64,000 nt of DNA from Paenibacillus xerothermodurans (GCF_002220865.2 NZ_NHRJ02000003.1:187244-251243); one strand, 5' to 3'; shown: positions 8,779 to 18,496, counted from the stretch's first letter. Notes: generated from the sequence alone by a model not told the origin. Numbers and translations are program-made.

Positions 8779-9563
8779 TGCGACAGCGCATCGGCCAATT
8801 CCATAAGATGGCCGCACACCAGCTCCGGCCTCACGCCGGTGCGCTCCAGCTGCGCTTGCAGCGTGGCGCGGCTGGCAAGGCCGGTCAACACAAGAGCGGT
8901 GCGGCAGCCTGCCGCGATGCCGCCTTTAATATCGGTCTGCAGGTTGTCGCCGACCACCCAGACTTGCTCCCTCGGCAGCCCCAGCCTCTCTATCGCATAA
9001 TTCATGATGATCGGCGACGGCTTGCCGATAATGACAGGCTCCGCCTCACTTGCCCGCTCGATGGCCGCCGCAATAGAACCTGCTCCCGGGCGCAGCTCAT
9101 TGTTCCACGGCAGCAAATGATCCGGGTTAGTCACAACGTAAGCGGCCCCGCTGCGGATATGGTGCACGGCGGCGGCAAGCTTGCCGTAATTGAACTCCCT
9201 GTCGATACCTTGTACAACGAAATCAGCACGCACCCCGTCCTGCACGAGTTCAAAGCCCGTGGCCCGGAGCGCCTGATACAAACCGTTCTCACCGATCGCA
9301 TACACCTTGTTGCCGGCAGCATTATGCTCCTGCATATACAGCGCAGAAGCCTGAGATGACGTGAGCACTTCGTCAGGGCTTGCGTCTATTCCGGTTTTTT
9401 TCAAATGGGCCACCACCTCATCGGCAGTCCGGGATGAATTGTTGGTTACGTATAAATGGGGATAGCCTTGCTGGCGGAGCCATTGAATAAATTGGGGCGC
9501 ATGGGGAATCGGAGCATCTCCGTGATATAGTGTGCCGTCTAAATCAAGCAAAAAACCTAACAA
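8772..9563 (-). CDS. HAD-superfamily phosphatase, NagD/class IIA type
   Basis: A HAD hydrolase of the NagD (IIA) group, cytoplasmic phosphatases acting on sugar phosphates and nucleotides. Motif I is LLDLDGTLYHGD, motif II LYVTNNSSR, then IIGKPSP (motif III Lys region) and WVVGDNLQTDIKGG (motif IV Asp residues). The frame opens at 9602, but AGAGGAGG sits 6 bases before a TTG at 9563, giving 263 residues, the normal family length; the longer start has no site. No partner genes point to a substrate. Confidence 0.85.
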   Translation of the reverse strand: MLGFLLDLDGTLYHGDAPIPHAPQFIQWLRQQGYPHLYVTNNSSRTADEVVAHLKKTGIDASPDEVLTSSQASALYMQEHNAAGNKVYAIGENGLYQALRATGFELVQDGVRADFVVQGIDREFNYGKLAAAVHHIRSGAAYVVTNPDHLLPWNNELRPGAGSIAAAIERASEAEPVIIGKPSPIIMNYAIERLGLPREQVWVVGDNLQTDIKGGIAAGCRTALVLTGLASRATLQAQLERTGVRPELVCGHLMELADALSQA

Positions 9564-9911
9564 ATCGCGTCCTCCTCTGTGCTTCTCTGCTTTGTTCAAC
9601 ATGCGTTACGCTCATGCAAATCATTTTAGCAAATTTTTCGCCTGTCTCCTATTGCGCACTGCCGTATTGGTCCAGAGGGCACCTACGTTTTCATTATCGC
9701 ACGGCTCCGACCTTCATTTTTTCGCTGTTTGGAACCCGCGGCGTAGTGGTAAAACATCTTAAGTTGCAAAGCACACCGTGTCTCAGCGACTGAGATAAGT
9801 GTTAGTCACGCTGTGATCAATAAATCCCAGCAGCCGGGCGAACCAGGCCGGCTCGGTTTTGCCTTCCTCAGACGCTGCTGTAAAGCCATTCGCGAAAAGG
9901 AGGATACGCAC

Positions 9912-10622
9912 ATGGATACATCCCGATTGGAACTCATACGTAAGGAAGAGAAAAAATACCATGAGAAATGCTTTGAAAACTATAAACTGTACGAGAAGGG
10001 CTCGTGGCTCCACCAGCCGGTGCCCGTGATCATGGAATACGCCTCCCGCCTTAGCCTTGGCCAGCCTGTGCAGATACTGGATCTGGGATGCGGAGTGGGC
10101 AGAAACAGCATTCCGCTGGCGAAAATGGCGATGCCGTCCGGCGGCAGGGTGCATTGTGTCGATTTGTTGGAGGTGGCGGTCGAGAAGCTGCGAGAGTACG
10201 CGAAACAATTCCAGGTTCAACCTGCGATCACCGCAGACACCGCCGACATCGGTGAGATTGCGATTAGGGAGGATACGTATGACTATATTGTAGCCGCTTC
10301 GAGCTTGGAGCACGTGAAATCCCAAGAGGTGTTTGAAAAAGTGCTGCGTCGCATGGCTGAAGGCACGAAACGCGGAGGCATGAATTGTATTGTGATGAAC
10401 ACCGATATTGAGGAATATGACAAACAGAGCGGACGGCCGCGGAAAACGCTGATCGAAGTGGTCATGCGCAAGCCGGACGTTCTATACCGGCTCAGATCCA
10501 ATTATGCCGATTGGGAGCAATTGCATGTTTCTGTGCAGCCGATGGAATTGGAAATAGACCGCGACGGCGAATCTGTAATTATGCGTGCTCAAACGGTCAG
10601 CTTTGTCGCACGCCGGCGGTGA
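9912..10622 (+). CDS. Class I SAM-dependent methyltransferase
   Basis: A 236-residue Rossmann methyltransferase. Motif I is ILDLGCGVGRNSIPLA, the acidic motif II is VHCVDLLEVAVEKL, and motif IV is DYIVAASSLEHV. The ATG follows AAGGAGG at suitable distance; upstream codons of the open frame lack a site. It is followed 28 bases later by a tiny membrane-protein gene, possibly co-transcribed. The methyl acceptor cannot be inferred. Confidence 0.85.
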   Translation: MDTSRLELIRKEEKKYHEKCFENYKLYEKGSWLHQPVPVIMEYASRLSLGQPVQILDLGCGVGRNSIPLAKMAMPSGGRVHCVDLLEVAVEKLREYAKQFQVQPAITADTADIGEIAIREDTYDYIVAASSLEHVKSQEVFEKVLRRMAEGTKRGGMNCIVMNTDIEEYDKQSGRPRKTLIEVVMRKPDVLYRLRSNYADWEQLHVSVQPMELEIDRDGESVIMRAQTVSFVARRR

Positions 10623-10650
10623 AGCAGTCTAAGCACAGGAGTGTCTGGGT

Positions 10651-10749
10651 ATGAACCGATTTGACGGTCAAGAAAAAAAGCTTGTAGTCGTGTGTTTGGT
10701 CGTGGCTGCATTGCTGTTAATCACGCTGCTGCGGAATGCGCTGCACTAA
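10651..10749 (+). CDS. 32-residue single-pass membrane peptide
   Basis: ATG at 10651 follows AGGAG at about 9 bases. The product starts with charged residues (MNRFDGQEKK), continues with one hydrophobic stretch (LVVVCLVVAALLLITLL) and ends RNALH. This is the layout of many small bacterial membrane proteins. It lies 28 bases after the methyltransferase. Family not recognised. Confidence 0.55.
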   Translation: MNRFDGQEKKLVVVCLVVAALLLITLLRNALH

Positions 10750-10914
10750 AATATGCCGCTGTCTTTGAGGCGCCTTTCCGGGTGCGGATGCAGATTCACG
10801 ATAATGTTCCAATCGCGCTCAGAATCGCTTTCGTTGCGGTGACACGTGGCTGAGCGGCACATACAGGCGGTATACCACGGCACTGTACAGAACTGACCAA
10901 AGGAGAGATTTTCA

Positions 10915-10978
10915 GAGAAAAGGATTCTGTGCTGGCTCGAAGTCGAGCGGAGACAGGCACCCTTTCTCTTTTTCTTGT
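10915..10978 (+). terminator. Long three-tier hairpin with T-rich tail
   Basis: AGAGAAA...TTTCTCT, CTGT...ACAG and GCTCGA...TCGAGC pair in nested order, and TTTTCTTG follows. It can end the methyltransferase transcript or serve as an attenuator for the damaged ligase gene downstream. The rest of 10750-11047 shows nothing recognisable. Confidence 0.65.
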
Positions 10979-11047
10979 TAAATTTTGTAACTTTATCGGG
11001 TTTTATATCGTCTATCAATTTAAAAGCACTTTGTGGGCGGAGGTTAA

Positions 11048-13543
11048 ATGATGGCTGCTGGTCCAAGCTATTCTTACAAGGCGGAGAGAGAGCGCACTCT
11101 TCAGACTGCGTCGGGCAAGTCGGTGATCTATTAGTTGTGCATGCTGTTTATACAGCTATTCTTATTCATATTCCTTTTTGAGGCGGCACTGTTCTACGGA
11201 TATAGCGTGCACTATGAAAAGCCGATCAATTCTGCGGTGATCTGGGCTGGAATCATCCTTTTTTTGCTTAGCATCTATTATTTTTACAATTGGAAGATAG
11301 AAGAAATGCGGGATTTCATGACTGCATGGGTATGGGCCATTCCGGTCTGCTATCTCACCCCCGTTTCCGCCCACCACGCAGCATTCATGGTACGGCTCAG
11401 CCTGCTGTACGGCATCTTTTTCGGGCTCGCGGCCGCCTTCGCGAGAGAAAAGCGCGGAGCGGCGCTCATTCAGCAAGGAATTGTGTTTGCAGGCTATACT
11501 GCCGTGATTTACTGTTATATGAATATGTTCGGCAATGCCTATCACAAAGATGCGGTTATGCTAACCGGAGAAGGACTGCGCTTAACCTCGGTGTTTCAAT
11601 ACGCCAATGCTTATGCGGCCTACTTGCTCGCCATTCTCCTGTGCGCGGTGTGGATGGTGATGCGTTCCCGCAAATGGTATGCCGTCCTTCTGCATGCAAC
11701 CATGGTCGTGCCCACGCTGTTATCTTTCTTTTTAACGCTTTCCCGAGGCGGCCTCGTGATGCTGCCGGTGATCGTGCTGCTTGTACTGCCTTTTTATCGG
11801 TTTGTGCAGCAAATCAGCTTTTTTGTGTATTTACTTGCCGGTTCTTTCGCCGCACTGCTGATCGTAGAACCTGTCAAAGAGTTGACCACTTCTGTGTTCA
11901 ACAGGTGACCGCAGGAGGCGAGTCTAATCCTCTTACGATTAGCGTGTTAGACGCACAATCGCTGAAGGGATGGCTGCTGCTGGTGTCGGTGTCGGTCTGC
12001 GTGGGAGCGCTTATTTTACTGAGTGAAAGGTACTTGGTTCCAGCGGTGGAGCGCCGCACGGAGAAGCTGGGCAGAATGCGCGCGGCGAACACGCTGATTC
12101 CTGCGGTCCTGATGATGTTTGGTTTCCTCGGCTTTTACGTCATTTCTGATAATAATGCGATAGCCAAGCTGCTGCCCCCGGAGATGCAGGCGAGGGTTCA
12201 GTCCATCAACTTTCAACAGCATAGCGTTCGTGGAACGGCTCACTGTGTATAAAGATTCACTCAAAGTGTTTCAGGATTATCCGCTCACCGGCGCAGGCGG
12301 CGGAGCTTGGTTCAATCTGTATCAGCAGTACCAAAACAACCCATATACCGTGAAGCAGGTACATAATTTTTTCTTACAGTATCTTAATGAGACCGGATTA
12401 ATCGGATTTTTTGCTCTGATGGTGCTGCTGATCTCAGTGTTCGTCCTGTATGCACGGCAGTTTTTCAAGCAGGACCACAGCGAACGCGGCACGCATCAAA
12501 TATTTTATATCGTAGCGGTATCTTTGCTAGTGCACAGCGTCCTTGACTTTGAGATGAGCTACGCCTACTTGGCCGCGCTGGTCTTCCTTTGCTTGGGCGG
12601 TATGGCGGCAAGCATTGGTCAGCCGGTGCCTTTGCTCAGTTCACAGCATATTGCTGCATTGAATAAAGGAGCATTTCGATTAATATATCCGTCTGCAGTA
12701 GGTATCTTGTCTCTTGTTATCATTTTTGCAGCAGTCAGAGAATTGCAAGGCAACCGGTATTATGCAGAGACCATGCATATGTTGACAACGCAGCAGGACT
12801 TAGCCATGGACGATGTTTTCCGTCCTCTCGGCGCCGCGCTCCATGTGTCAACCGAGCATCCAGAGTATTTGAATCTCAAAATTCAGCTGCTTTATCAAGG
12901 CTACAATCAAACTAAGGACGCCCGCTTCGAGCAGCAGGCCAAGCAATACCTGGCTGAGTTGGATCACAGCTCACCTTATGACAAACAGCGGTTGGAATTC
13001 GAATATAACCAGTATGTATCTGAGGATAAACTGGATGAAGCGCTCGCCGTAACGGAGCGAAGCTTGCAGCAGGGGATTTGGGGAATTAACGCCTCGCGTG
13101 GCGGCCCCAACTGGTATACGCGGGCGATCGCCTTGTCTTATGAGCTGGGCGAGAGGGCCCGCGCCGACAGGCAGCCGGAATTGCAAGCCAAGCGCTGGGA
13201 CCGGGCGGAGGAGTTGTATCAGACAGCAGTTGCCAAAAAAGAATCGTTGAAAGCACTGCCTCCAGGCCAGCTGCAAGGGGAGCTGTTCGATATCGCTCCT
13301 GATATGTCGCTGTTCGTCGGACAGATCAACTTCCAACGGTCGAACCATGAACGGGCGGCTGAGCTGTTCAAACAACATGTCTCGGATCAGACTGACGATC
13401 CGTTAAATCGCACATTAGTGCGGTGGTATCTGGCTGCACTGCAAAAACAGGGTAAAAGCGATTCAGCGGTATATGACGCGTTCGTCACCAAGCATCCAGA
13501 GGAGCAGGAGCAAATTGCGAAACTAGTCAGTGACAACAGCTAG
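11048..13543 (+). pseudogene. O-antigen ligase/polymerase-like membrane protein with C-terminal TPR region, disrupted
   Basis: The ATG pair at 11048/11051 follows GGAGG. The frame gives 27 residues ending in GKSVIY and then TAG at 11132, where homologues would most simply carry Trp. It reopens at once with a multi-spanning membrane protein (11135-11908). A second lesion near 11905 moves the frame; residues from GGESNPLTISVLDAQSLKGW to RVQSINFQQHS lie in another frame up to about 12225, and a third lesion there restores the first frame with ERLTVYKDSLKVFQDYPLTG. Fragments together match Wzy/WaaL-like ligases (the loop with INFQQHS and DYPLTGAGGG) and end in a TPR-like helical region to 13543. 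The family makes or attaches surface polysaccharide. One nonsense and two frameshifts make decay likely; reading errors cannot be excluded. Confidence 0.72.
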
Positions 13544-13620
13544 CTGACTCAACCAGCCCTGGTATGCAATACAATCCTGGACAAAACTGTCTGCCGTTCG
13601 TGAGCGGCAGAACAAGTGAC

Positions 13621-13670
13621 CCCCCGCACGATGACGGTACCTGCCTATCCGCCGCACGGGGGCTTTTTGC
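13621..13670 (+). terminator. GC-rich terminator after the ligase gene
   Basis: CCCCCG ... CGGGGG stem with a loop of about 30 bases, then CTTTTTG. Confidence 0.55.
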
Positions 13671-13781
13671 CTGTGCCGGAGCAGGTCAATGAACCCTAGG
13701 GAGCCTCGTGCGGCGGTAATATTACTAGCTAATATTTTTGGTAGGGCTTCCAGAACTATATACTTATTAGACATATTTAGG

Positions 13782-13787
13782 TATAAT
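13782..13787 (+). promoter_or_regulatory. Possible -10 box of the CheX-like gene
   Basis: A perfect TATAAT preceded by GG lies 62 bases before the gene. The -35 region (TATACT at 13759) is weak, so the assignment is tentative. Confidence 0.4.
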
Positions 13788-13849
13788 GATGTGAGATTAA
13801 AGACCCATGCGCAATGCGTGCGTGTTGTCGAAAAAGGGGACCGATGTTT

Positions 13850-14308
13850 ATGAAGGCAGAATATATCAATCCATTTTTGGAGTCTGCTAGATTTGTCATA
13901 GAGCAAGTGGCTAACGTCAGACCTTCCACCGGACAGCTGGGACTGAAAGAGATTAAACTTATAGAGAAATATGTATGGATCCAGATTGGAATGACCGGAG
14001 AAATGCAGGGAGATATTGTGTTCGGCTTGCATGAGCAGGTGGCACTAAAGATGGTGTCGGCCATGATGGGTGGCTACGTAATCACCGAGATGGACGAGAT
14101 CAGCGCCAGTGCGATATCCGAGCTCGGCAACATGATTAGCGGCAACGCCAGTACGATGTTGTTCAATCAAGGCGTAACCGTAGACATCTCACCGCCCAAG
14201 CTGGTGCATTCCGCCAATTCGGCAGCTTTTGTCTCCAGGAAAGCACTGACCATACCGTTGATCATGGATGGAATCGGTGAGCTTGACATACAAGTTTTGA
14301 TCGCGTGA
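13850..14308 (+). CDS. cheX: CheX-family chemotaxis phosphatase-like protein
   Basis: A 152-residue protein of the CheC/CheX group. CheX removes phosphate from CheY~P. The signature E..N helix is seen in SAISELGNMISGNASTM, where Glu and Asn are the catalytic pair; the surrounding fold (IGMTGEMQGDIVFG, then ALKMVSAMMGG) fits single-site CheX. ATG at 13850 is chosen over ATG at 13844 because AAGGGGA lies 9 bases before it and only 3 before the other. No other chemotaxis gene is near, so it may act on another receiver domain. Confidence 0.8.
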   Translation: MKAEYINPFLESARFVIEQVANVRPSTGQLGLKEIKLIEKYVWIQIGMTGEMQGDIVFGLHEQVALKMVSAMMGGYVITEMDEISASAISELGNMISGNASTMLFNQGVTVDISPPKLVHSANSAAFVSRKALTIPLIMDGIGELDIQVLIA

Positions 14309-14328
14309 ACGAATTAGACTACAATACT

Positions 14329-14367
14329 AGTGGAGGCCCCTCTCTTTAGTCGGCCATCCACTTTTTT
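14329..14367 (+). terminator. Terminator after cheX-like gene
   Basis: AGTGGA-GGCC ... GGCC-TCCACT stem followed by TTTTTT. Confidence 0.8.
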
Positions 14368-14395
14368 GTTGGCATTTTTGTTGGGGGTATGAACG

Positions 14396-15172
14396 ATGTT
14401 CAGTGGAAAAATTGCCGTAATCACGGGAGCTTCAAGCGGCATAGGAGCTATGATGGCGAAGCAGCTGGCACTACGGGGCGCTACACCGGTGTTGATGGCG
14501 CGCTCGGAGGACAAACTGCGGGAGGCAGCGGATGGGTTGGAGGGTAAGCCGCATGCAGTGTACGTACTGGATGTGGCATCTACCGAGCAGGTTATGGCAA
14601 CCATGGAACAGGTGATCGAGCGGTTCGGGCGCATTGACATTTTAATCAATAGCGCAGGTTATGGCGTTTTCCAATCGTTCATTGATGCAGATATCCTCGA
14701 GATCCACAGTATGATGGATGTCAATTATATGGGCACCGTACGATGCACTAAAGCGGTTCTGCCGCATATGCTGCGGGCACAGAGCGGGCACATAGTGAAT
14801 GTTGCCTCAATGGCCGGCAAGATCGGGACTGCCAAATCCAGCGGCTATGCCGCGGCCAAGCACGCTGTGCTTGGCTTCACCAACAGTCTCCGACAGGAGC
14901 TGGCGGGCACAGGGGTTCATTTGACTGCAATCAATCCTGGACCTATCGACACTCCGTTTTTCGATCGAGCAGACCCAACGGGCAACTACGTGAAAAATAT
15001 CCGCTGGTTCATGCTAAAGCCTGAACAGGTTGTAAACAAGGTGCTGTGGGCGATCGAACGACGTGTGCCGGAATTAAACCTGCCTTACACAGCTCATTTG
15101 GGCGTTAAGCTGTTTCAGCTGTTTCCCGGAGTATTTAATAAATTGGCGCACAAGGTGCTGAATAAAAAGTGA
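14396..15172 (+). CDS. Short-chain dehydrogenase/reductase
   Basis: A 258-residue classical SDR, an NAD(P)-dependent oxidoreductase. The cofactor motif is VITGASSGIGAMMAKQL, followed by the NSAGYG motif, the catalytic Ser in VASMAG and the YAAAKH motif (Tyr and Lys). After the cofactor-binding PGPIDTPFF it has a C-terminal extension of the kind found in YqjQ/DltE-like members (LNLPYTAHLGVKLFQLFPG). The substrate is unknown. The gene stands alone between terminators. Confidence 0.9.
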   Translation: MFSGKIAVITGASSGIGAMMAKQLALRGATPVLMARSEDKLREAADGLEGKPHAVYVLDVASTEQVMATMEQVIERFGRIDILINSAGYGVFQSFIDADILEIHSMMDVNYMGTVRCTKAVLPHMLRAQSGHIVNVASMAGKIGTAKSSGYAAAKHAVLGFTNSLRQELAGTGVHLTAINPGPIDTPFFDRADPTGNYVKNIRWFMLKPEQVVNKVLWAIERRVPELNLPYTAHLGVKLFQLFPGVFNKLAHKVLNKK

Positions 15173-15179
15173 TGTCGAC

Positions 15180-15210
15180 AAAAAAGCCCGCCATCACTTG
15201 GCGGACTAAC
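15180..15210 (-). terminator. Terminator of the DUF2573 gene
   Basis: On the minus strand AGTCCGCCA pairs with TGGCGGGCT and a run of six T follows. It lies about 100 bases past the stop at 15309. Confidence 0.7.
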
Positions 15211-15308
15211 GCTGAGAGCGGCGATAGTTGTCGCCCTGTGCGGTTGCGGTAACATGTAATCGCTGCAGCATGCAAAGGCAGCAATATGGGTAAACATAGT
15301 TGTGACGG

Positions 15309-15566
15309 CTAATCTGTGCTTTTATTTTTCGCTTTCAATTCCATGTTAAGCCGGCGAATTTCTTCATACAGCCCGCGGATTGCCGCCTTGCCTTCAGGAT
15401 GAGTTTGGTTCCAATGGCTTGCCAGAGCGGGCATGGTCTTATGGATATGATTATATATCGACCATATTTTGATTTTTTCCACCATGTCAGGAGAGTCGCT
15501 GTCCGTGATCAGCTCCGCAAATTTTTCAACTAAACCGTCGAATTCAGTTGTGAATTCGGAATTCAT
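15309..15566 (-). CDS. YusU-like DUF2573 protein
   Basis: An 85-residue soluble, helical protein resembling the Bacillus YusU/DUF2573 family: FDGLVEKFAELITDSDSPDM, then KIWSIYNHIHKTMPALASHW and a charged C-terminus. The function of the family is unknown. ATG is preceded by AAGGTGG at 7 bases. It is transcribed toward its own terminator at 15180-15210. Confidence 0.7.
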   Translation of the reverse strand: MNSEFTTEFDGLVEKFAELITDSDSPDMVEKIKIWSIYNHIHKTMPALASHWNQTHPEGKAAIRGLYEEIRRLNMELKAKNKSTD

Positions 15567-15797
15567 AGAAGGTCCACCTTTCAGCGCATAATAAATGGCA
15601 ATTGATCCCGTTTGGTTGTCGAAGCGGACCTGAGCGGCTGGCGAGAGAAGTTTAATGACCGACGTGGGGTTGGCTGCAGCTGCCTGTGTCCGGGACTATA
15701 AACGGCAAAGAGTTTTTCATAAGTCTAGCGCACGTGGTGGTTTCTGTCAAAAACGGGGATGCCGCTAAAATCGCCAGGCGGGAAGGAGCGGAAGTGT

Positions 15798-16715
15798 ATG
15801 CGGACGGACAGTTCTGATGCTGGACAAGCGGAGGTCAGAGCGGGCGCGCCCATAGAACCGCCCCCCGTGGGAGGAGATGCACAGGCGCCTCTTCCGGCGA
15901 ATGGCGAATTGCTTGAACGTGTCGCACTGCGAAGCCCCTACCAGGGCATCCTGCTCTATCTTCTAACTTATATTAGCGAGGGATTGAAGGTCAAAGGCTA
16001 TCTTGCTGTGCCTGAATCGGCAGTGCCCTGTCCCGCGCTCATCTACTGCCGTGGCGGCATCCGACGCGTCGGCATGGTTCGTAAGCGCCGTATCCTGTCG
16101 ATGGCAACGCGGGGGTACGCGATATTCGCCCCTTTTTACCGAGGGAATGAGGGAGGCGAAGGCCGGGAGGATTTTGGGGGCGAGGATCGTTTCGATGTGC
16201 ATCATGCGATCACACTGGTACAGACACTGCCGGAGGTAAAACCGGGACCTGTGCCGTTGATTGGTTTTTCGCGCGGTGCCGTGATGGCTATGCTCGCTGC
16301 CAAGGAATGCAAGTCGGCCGGCCCGGTTGTGGTGTGGGGCGGAGTGAGTGATTTGCTGGACACCTATGAGCAACGTGTGGACCTTCGCCGAATGCTGAAA
16401 AGAGTCGTAGGGCATCCACGCAAACAAAAAGAGTCATACGTAGCGCGATCTCCCGTATATTGGCTCGATCAGGTGAGGGTGCCTGTCTTGATCGTTCACG
16501 GCACGGCGGATTCCCAGGTGAACGTGTCCCATGCCCGTAAGCTGGCGGAAGGCTTGGAGCAGGCGGGCAAAGAATACGCGATGGAGCTGTATGAGGGGAT
16601 GGATCACCGTTTTCCCCGGGAGCAGGACGAGAAGGCGCTGGATTCCGTGTTTCAGTGGATTTCTCAGCAGCTGGAGCGCATGGAGCAATGCTCGAGTGCC
16701 GCCCATGGGCATTAG
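15798..16715 (+). CDS. Alpha/beta hydrolase, prolyl-oligopeptidase/dienelactone-hydrolase type
   Basis: A 305-residue serine hydrolase. The first 40 residues are low-complexity (Pro, Ala, Gly) and lie before the fold. The nucleophile elbow is GFSRGAVMAM, the acid is the Asp in HGTADSQVNVSHA, and the His is in YEGMDHRFPREQ, as in S9-type esterases/peptidases. ATG at 15798 has AAGGAG 9 bases ahead; the longer frame from 15759 has none. The helicase gene starts 23 bases after its stop, so the two may be co-transcribed. Substrate unknown. Confidence 0.85.
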   Translation: MRTDSSDAGQAEVRAGAPIEPPPVGGDAQAPLPANGELLERVALRSPYQGILLYLLTYISEGLKVKGYLAVPESAVPCPALIYCRGGIRRVGMVRKRRILSMATRGYAIFAPFYRGNEGGEGREDFGGEDRFDVHHAITLVQTLPEVKPGPVPLIGFSRGAVMAMLAAKECKSAGPVVVWGGVSDLLDTYEQRVDLRRMLKRVVGHPRKQKESYVARSPVYWLDQVRVPVLIVHGTADSQVNVSHARKLAEGLEQAGKEYAMELYEGMDHRFPREQDEKALDSVFQWISQQLERMEQCSSAAHGH

Positions 16716-16738
16716 GGAATGAGATGTGGAGGGGGAGT

Positions 16739-18178
16739 ATGATGGACAGCGGTTTTTCAGCTTTACATATTGATGAGATATACGTCCGCAGGCTGCGGGA
16801 AATGAACATTACGTTACCGTCGGAGGTGCAAGCGGAGTCAATCCCTGCTATTTTGGACGGTAAGGACGTCGTGGCACAGTCACAAACGGGCACGGGCAAA
16901 ACACTGGCGTATGTGCTGCCGCTATTACACAAAATCGATGCCGACGCTAAGGAAGTGCAGGCGGTTATTCTTGTGCCCACGCGAGAGCTGGGCATGCAGA
17001 TCATACAGACCGTAGAGCTGCTGTCGCAGCACGGTGAAATTCGGGTGCAATCCCTGATCGGCGGGGCTGCCATCAGCAGGCAAATCGACAAGCTCAAGCA
17101 GCGCCCGCATATAGTAGTCGGTACACCGGGCAGGGTGCTGGAACTAATAAAGCTGCGCAAATTGACTATGCATTATGTACGAACTTTGGTCGTAGACGAG
17201 GTTGATCAAGTGTTTGAGCTGGGGTCGATGGATGAAGTGGAGGCGGTGCTGAAAGGCATGCAGCGCGAGCGGCAGGTTCTGTTCTTTTCCGCCACCATGC
17301 CTGACCCCATCCAGCCGGTTATTCAGCGGTGGACGCAAGATCCCGTGTACATCCAGGTGAACCCTGAGCAGCGAACCGCAGAGACGTTGGAGCACTTATA
17401 TTTTGTGTGTGAACCAAGGGATAAAATCGATACGCTCCGCAAAATTGTACGATTATATAATCCGCCTGCTGCCATCGTTTTTGTCAACGAAGTGGATGAT
17501 GTGGGCGAGGTTGTGGCCAAGCTGCAGTATGCTAACCTTTCTATCGAAGCTCTCTATGGGGATGCCGGCAAACAGGAACGGGCAAAAGTGATGCAGGATT
17601 TTCGGGCAGGGAAATTTCAGCTGCTGCTTGCTACCGATATCGCGGCGAGAGGGCTCGATATCCCACACGTGACGCACGTTATAAATCTGGATCCTCCTAT
17701 TGATGCGGACCATTACGTGCACCGGGTCGGCAGAACGGGCCGGATGGGCAAAAAAGGAACTGCAATCTCAATTATAACGCCACGCGAGCGGTTTATTATA
17801 AACAAGTTCGCTAAGACGCTGGACGTGGTTATACAGGAAAAGGAAATGGCGTACGGCAAAGTATATGACGCGGGGCAGCCACCGCAAACGCCTGTCTCCC
17901 CAGGCCGCGCACGCCGGACGCGAACCGCATCCTTGCAGCGTGCGCAATCAGAGGCGGGAGCGCCGCAGGAAGCCGCCGGCGCGGCGAGGGCACAAGCCCA
18001 ACCGGGGCGAACAGCGCGTTTCTCTCCTGCGCCTGCCAACCAATCGAAGCCCGCCAAGCCCGCAGTGAAGCCGGCCGCGGCTCCAGCCAAGAAGAAATCC
18101 GAGCGTGAATTGAAGCGGGAACGTAAGAACAAGGGAGCACCGCGCTGGTTGAAGGAAAAGCAAAATAAGTCCACTTAG
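16739..18178 (+). CDS. DEAD-box RNA helicase with basic C-terminal tail
   Basis: ATP-dependent RNA helicase, 479 residues. Motifs in order: Q motif near FSALHIDEIYVRRL, motif I AQSQTGTGKT, Ia PTRELGMQ, Ib TPGRVLEL, II DEVD (not DEAD), III FSAT, V ATDIAARGLDIP, VI HRVGRTGRMGKKG. From about residue 385 the tail is rich in Ala, Pro, Lys and Arg and ends with NKGAPRWLKEK, likely RNA-binding. The start is the first of two ATGs behind GGAGGGGG. Such enzymes serve ribosome assembly, RNA decay or cold adaptation; which applies is not evident. The DEVD variant keeps both acidic residues, so activity is expected. Confidence 0.93.
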   Translation: MMDSGFSALHIDEIYVRRLREMNITLPSEVQAESIPAILDGKDVVAQSQTGTGKTLAYVLPLLHKIDADAKEVQAVILVPTRELGMQIIQTVELLSQHGEIRVQSLIGGAAISRQIDKLKQRPHIVVGTPGRVLELIKLRKLTMHYVRTLVVDEVDQVFELGSMDEVEAVLKGMQRERQVLFFSATMPDPIQPVIQRWTQDPVYIQVNPEQRTAETLEHLYFVCEPRDKIDTLRKIVRLYNPPAAIVFVNEVDDVGEVVAKLQYANLSIEALYGDAGKQERAKVMQDFRAGKFQLLLATDIAARGLDIPHVTHVINLDPPIDADHYVHRVGRTGRMGKKGTAISIITPRERFIINKFAKTLDVVIQEKEMAYGKVYDAGQPPQTPVSPGRARRTRTASLQRAQSEAGAPQEAAGAARAQAQPGRTARFSPAPANQSKPAKPAVKPAAAPAKKKSERELKRERKNKGAPRWLKEKQNKST

Positions 18179-18217
18179 CGTATTAACGGTTGATCATAAG
18201 ACGAGCGTAGGCAAAGT

Positions 18218-18425
18218 GGCAGCCGGTCCACTGGTGTGGCCGCAGGGTGTGCACGGAACCCGCTGTCAACATGACAGTGCGCTAGTGAGGCAGCCGGTCC
18301 GCTGGTGTGGCCGCAGGGATATGCACGGAACCCGCCGTCAACTCGGCAGTGGGCTAGTGAGGCAGCCGATCAGCTGGTGTGGCCGCAGGGATGTGCGGGG
18401 AACCGCCGTCAACTCGCCAGTACAC
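18218..18425. repeat. Tandem repeat, about 72 bp, nearly three copies
   Basis: Units start with GGCAGCCG at 18218, 18289 and 18361 (periods 71 and 72), share GGTGTGGCCGCAGGG and a CCGTCAACTCG-like block, and differ by scattered substitutions; the third is incomplete. It fills most of the space between the helicase and the next gene (18179-18496). An ORF passes through it but has no other coding sign. Confidence 0.85.
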
Positions 18426-18496
18426 AGAGCTGCAGCTAAGCCGACGTCCACGTCGGTGGCAGCTGCGTGTGGCAGAGAGGAGCCGTTGACAATGAC

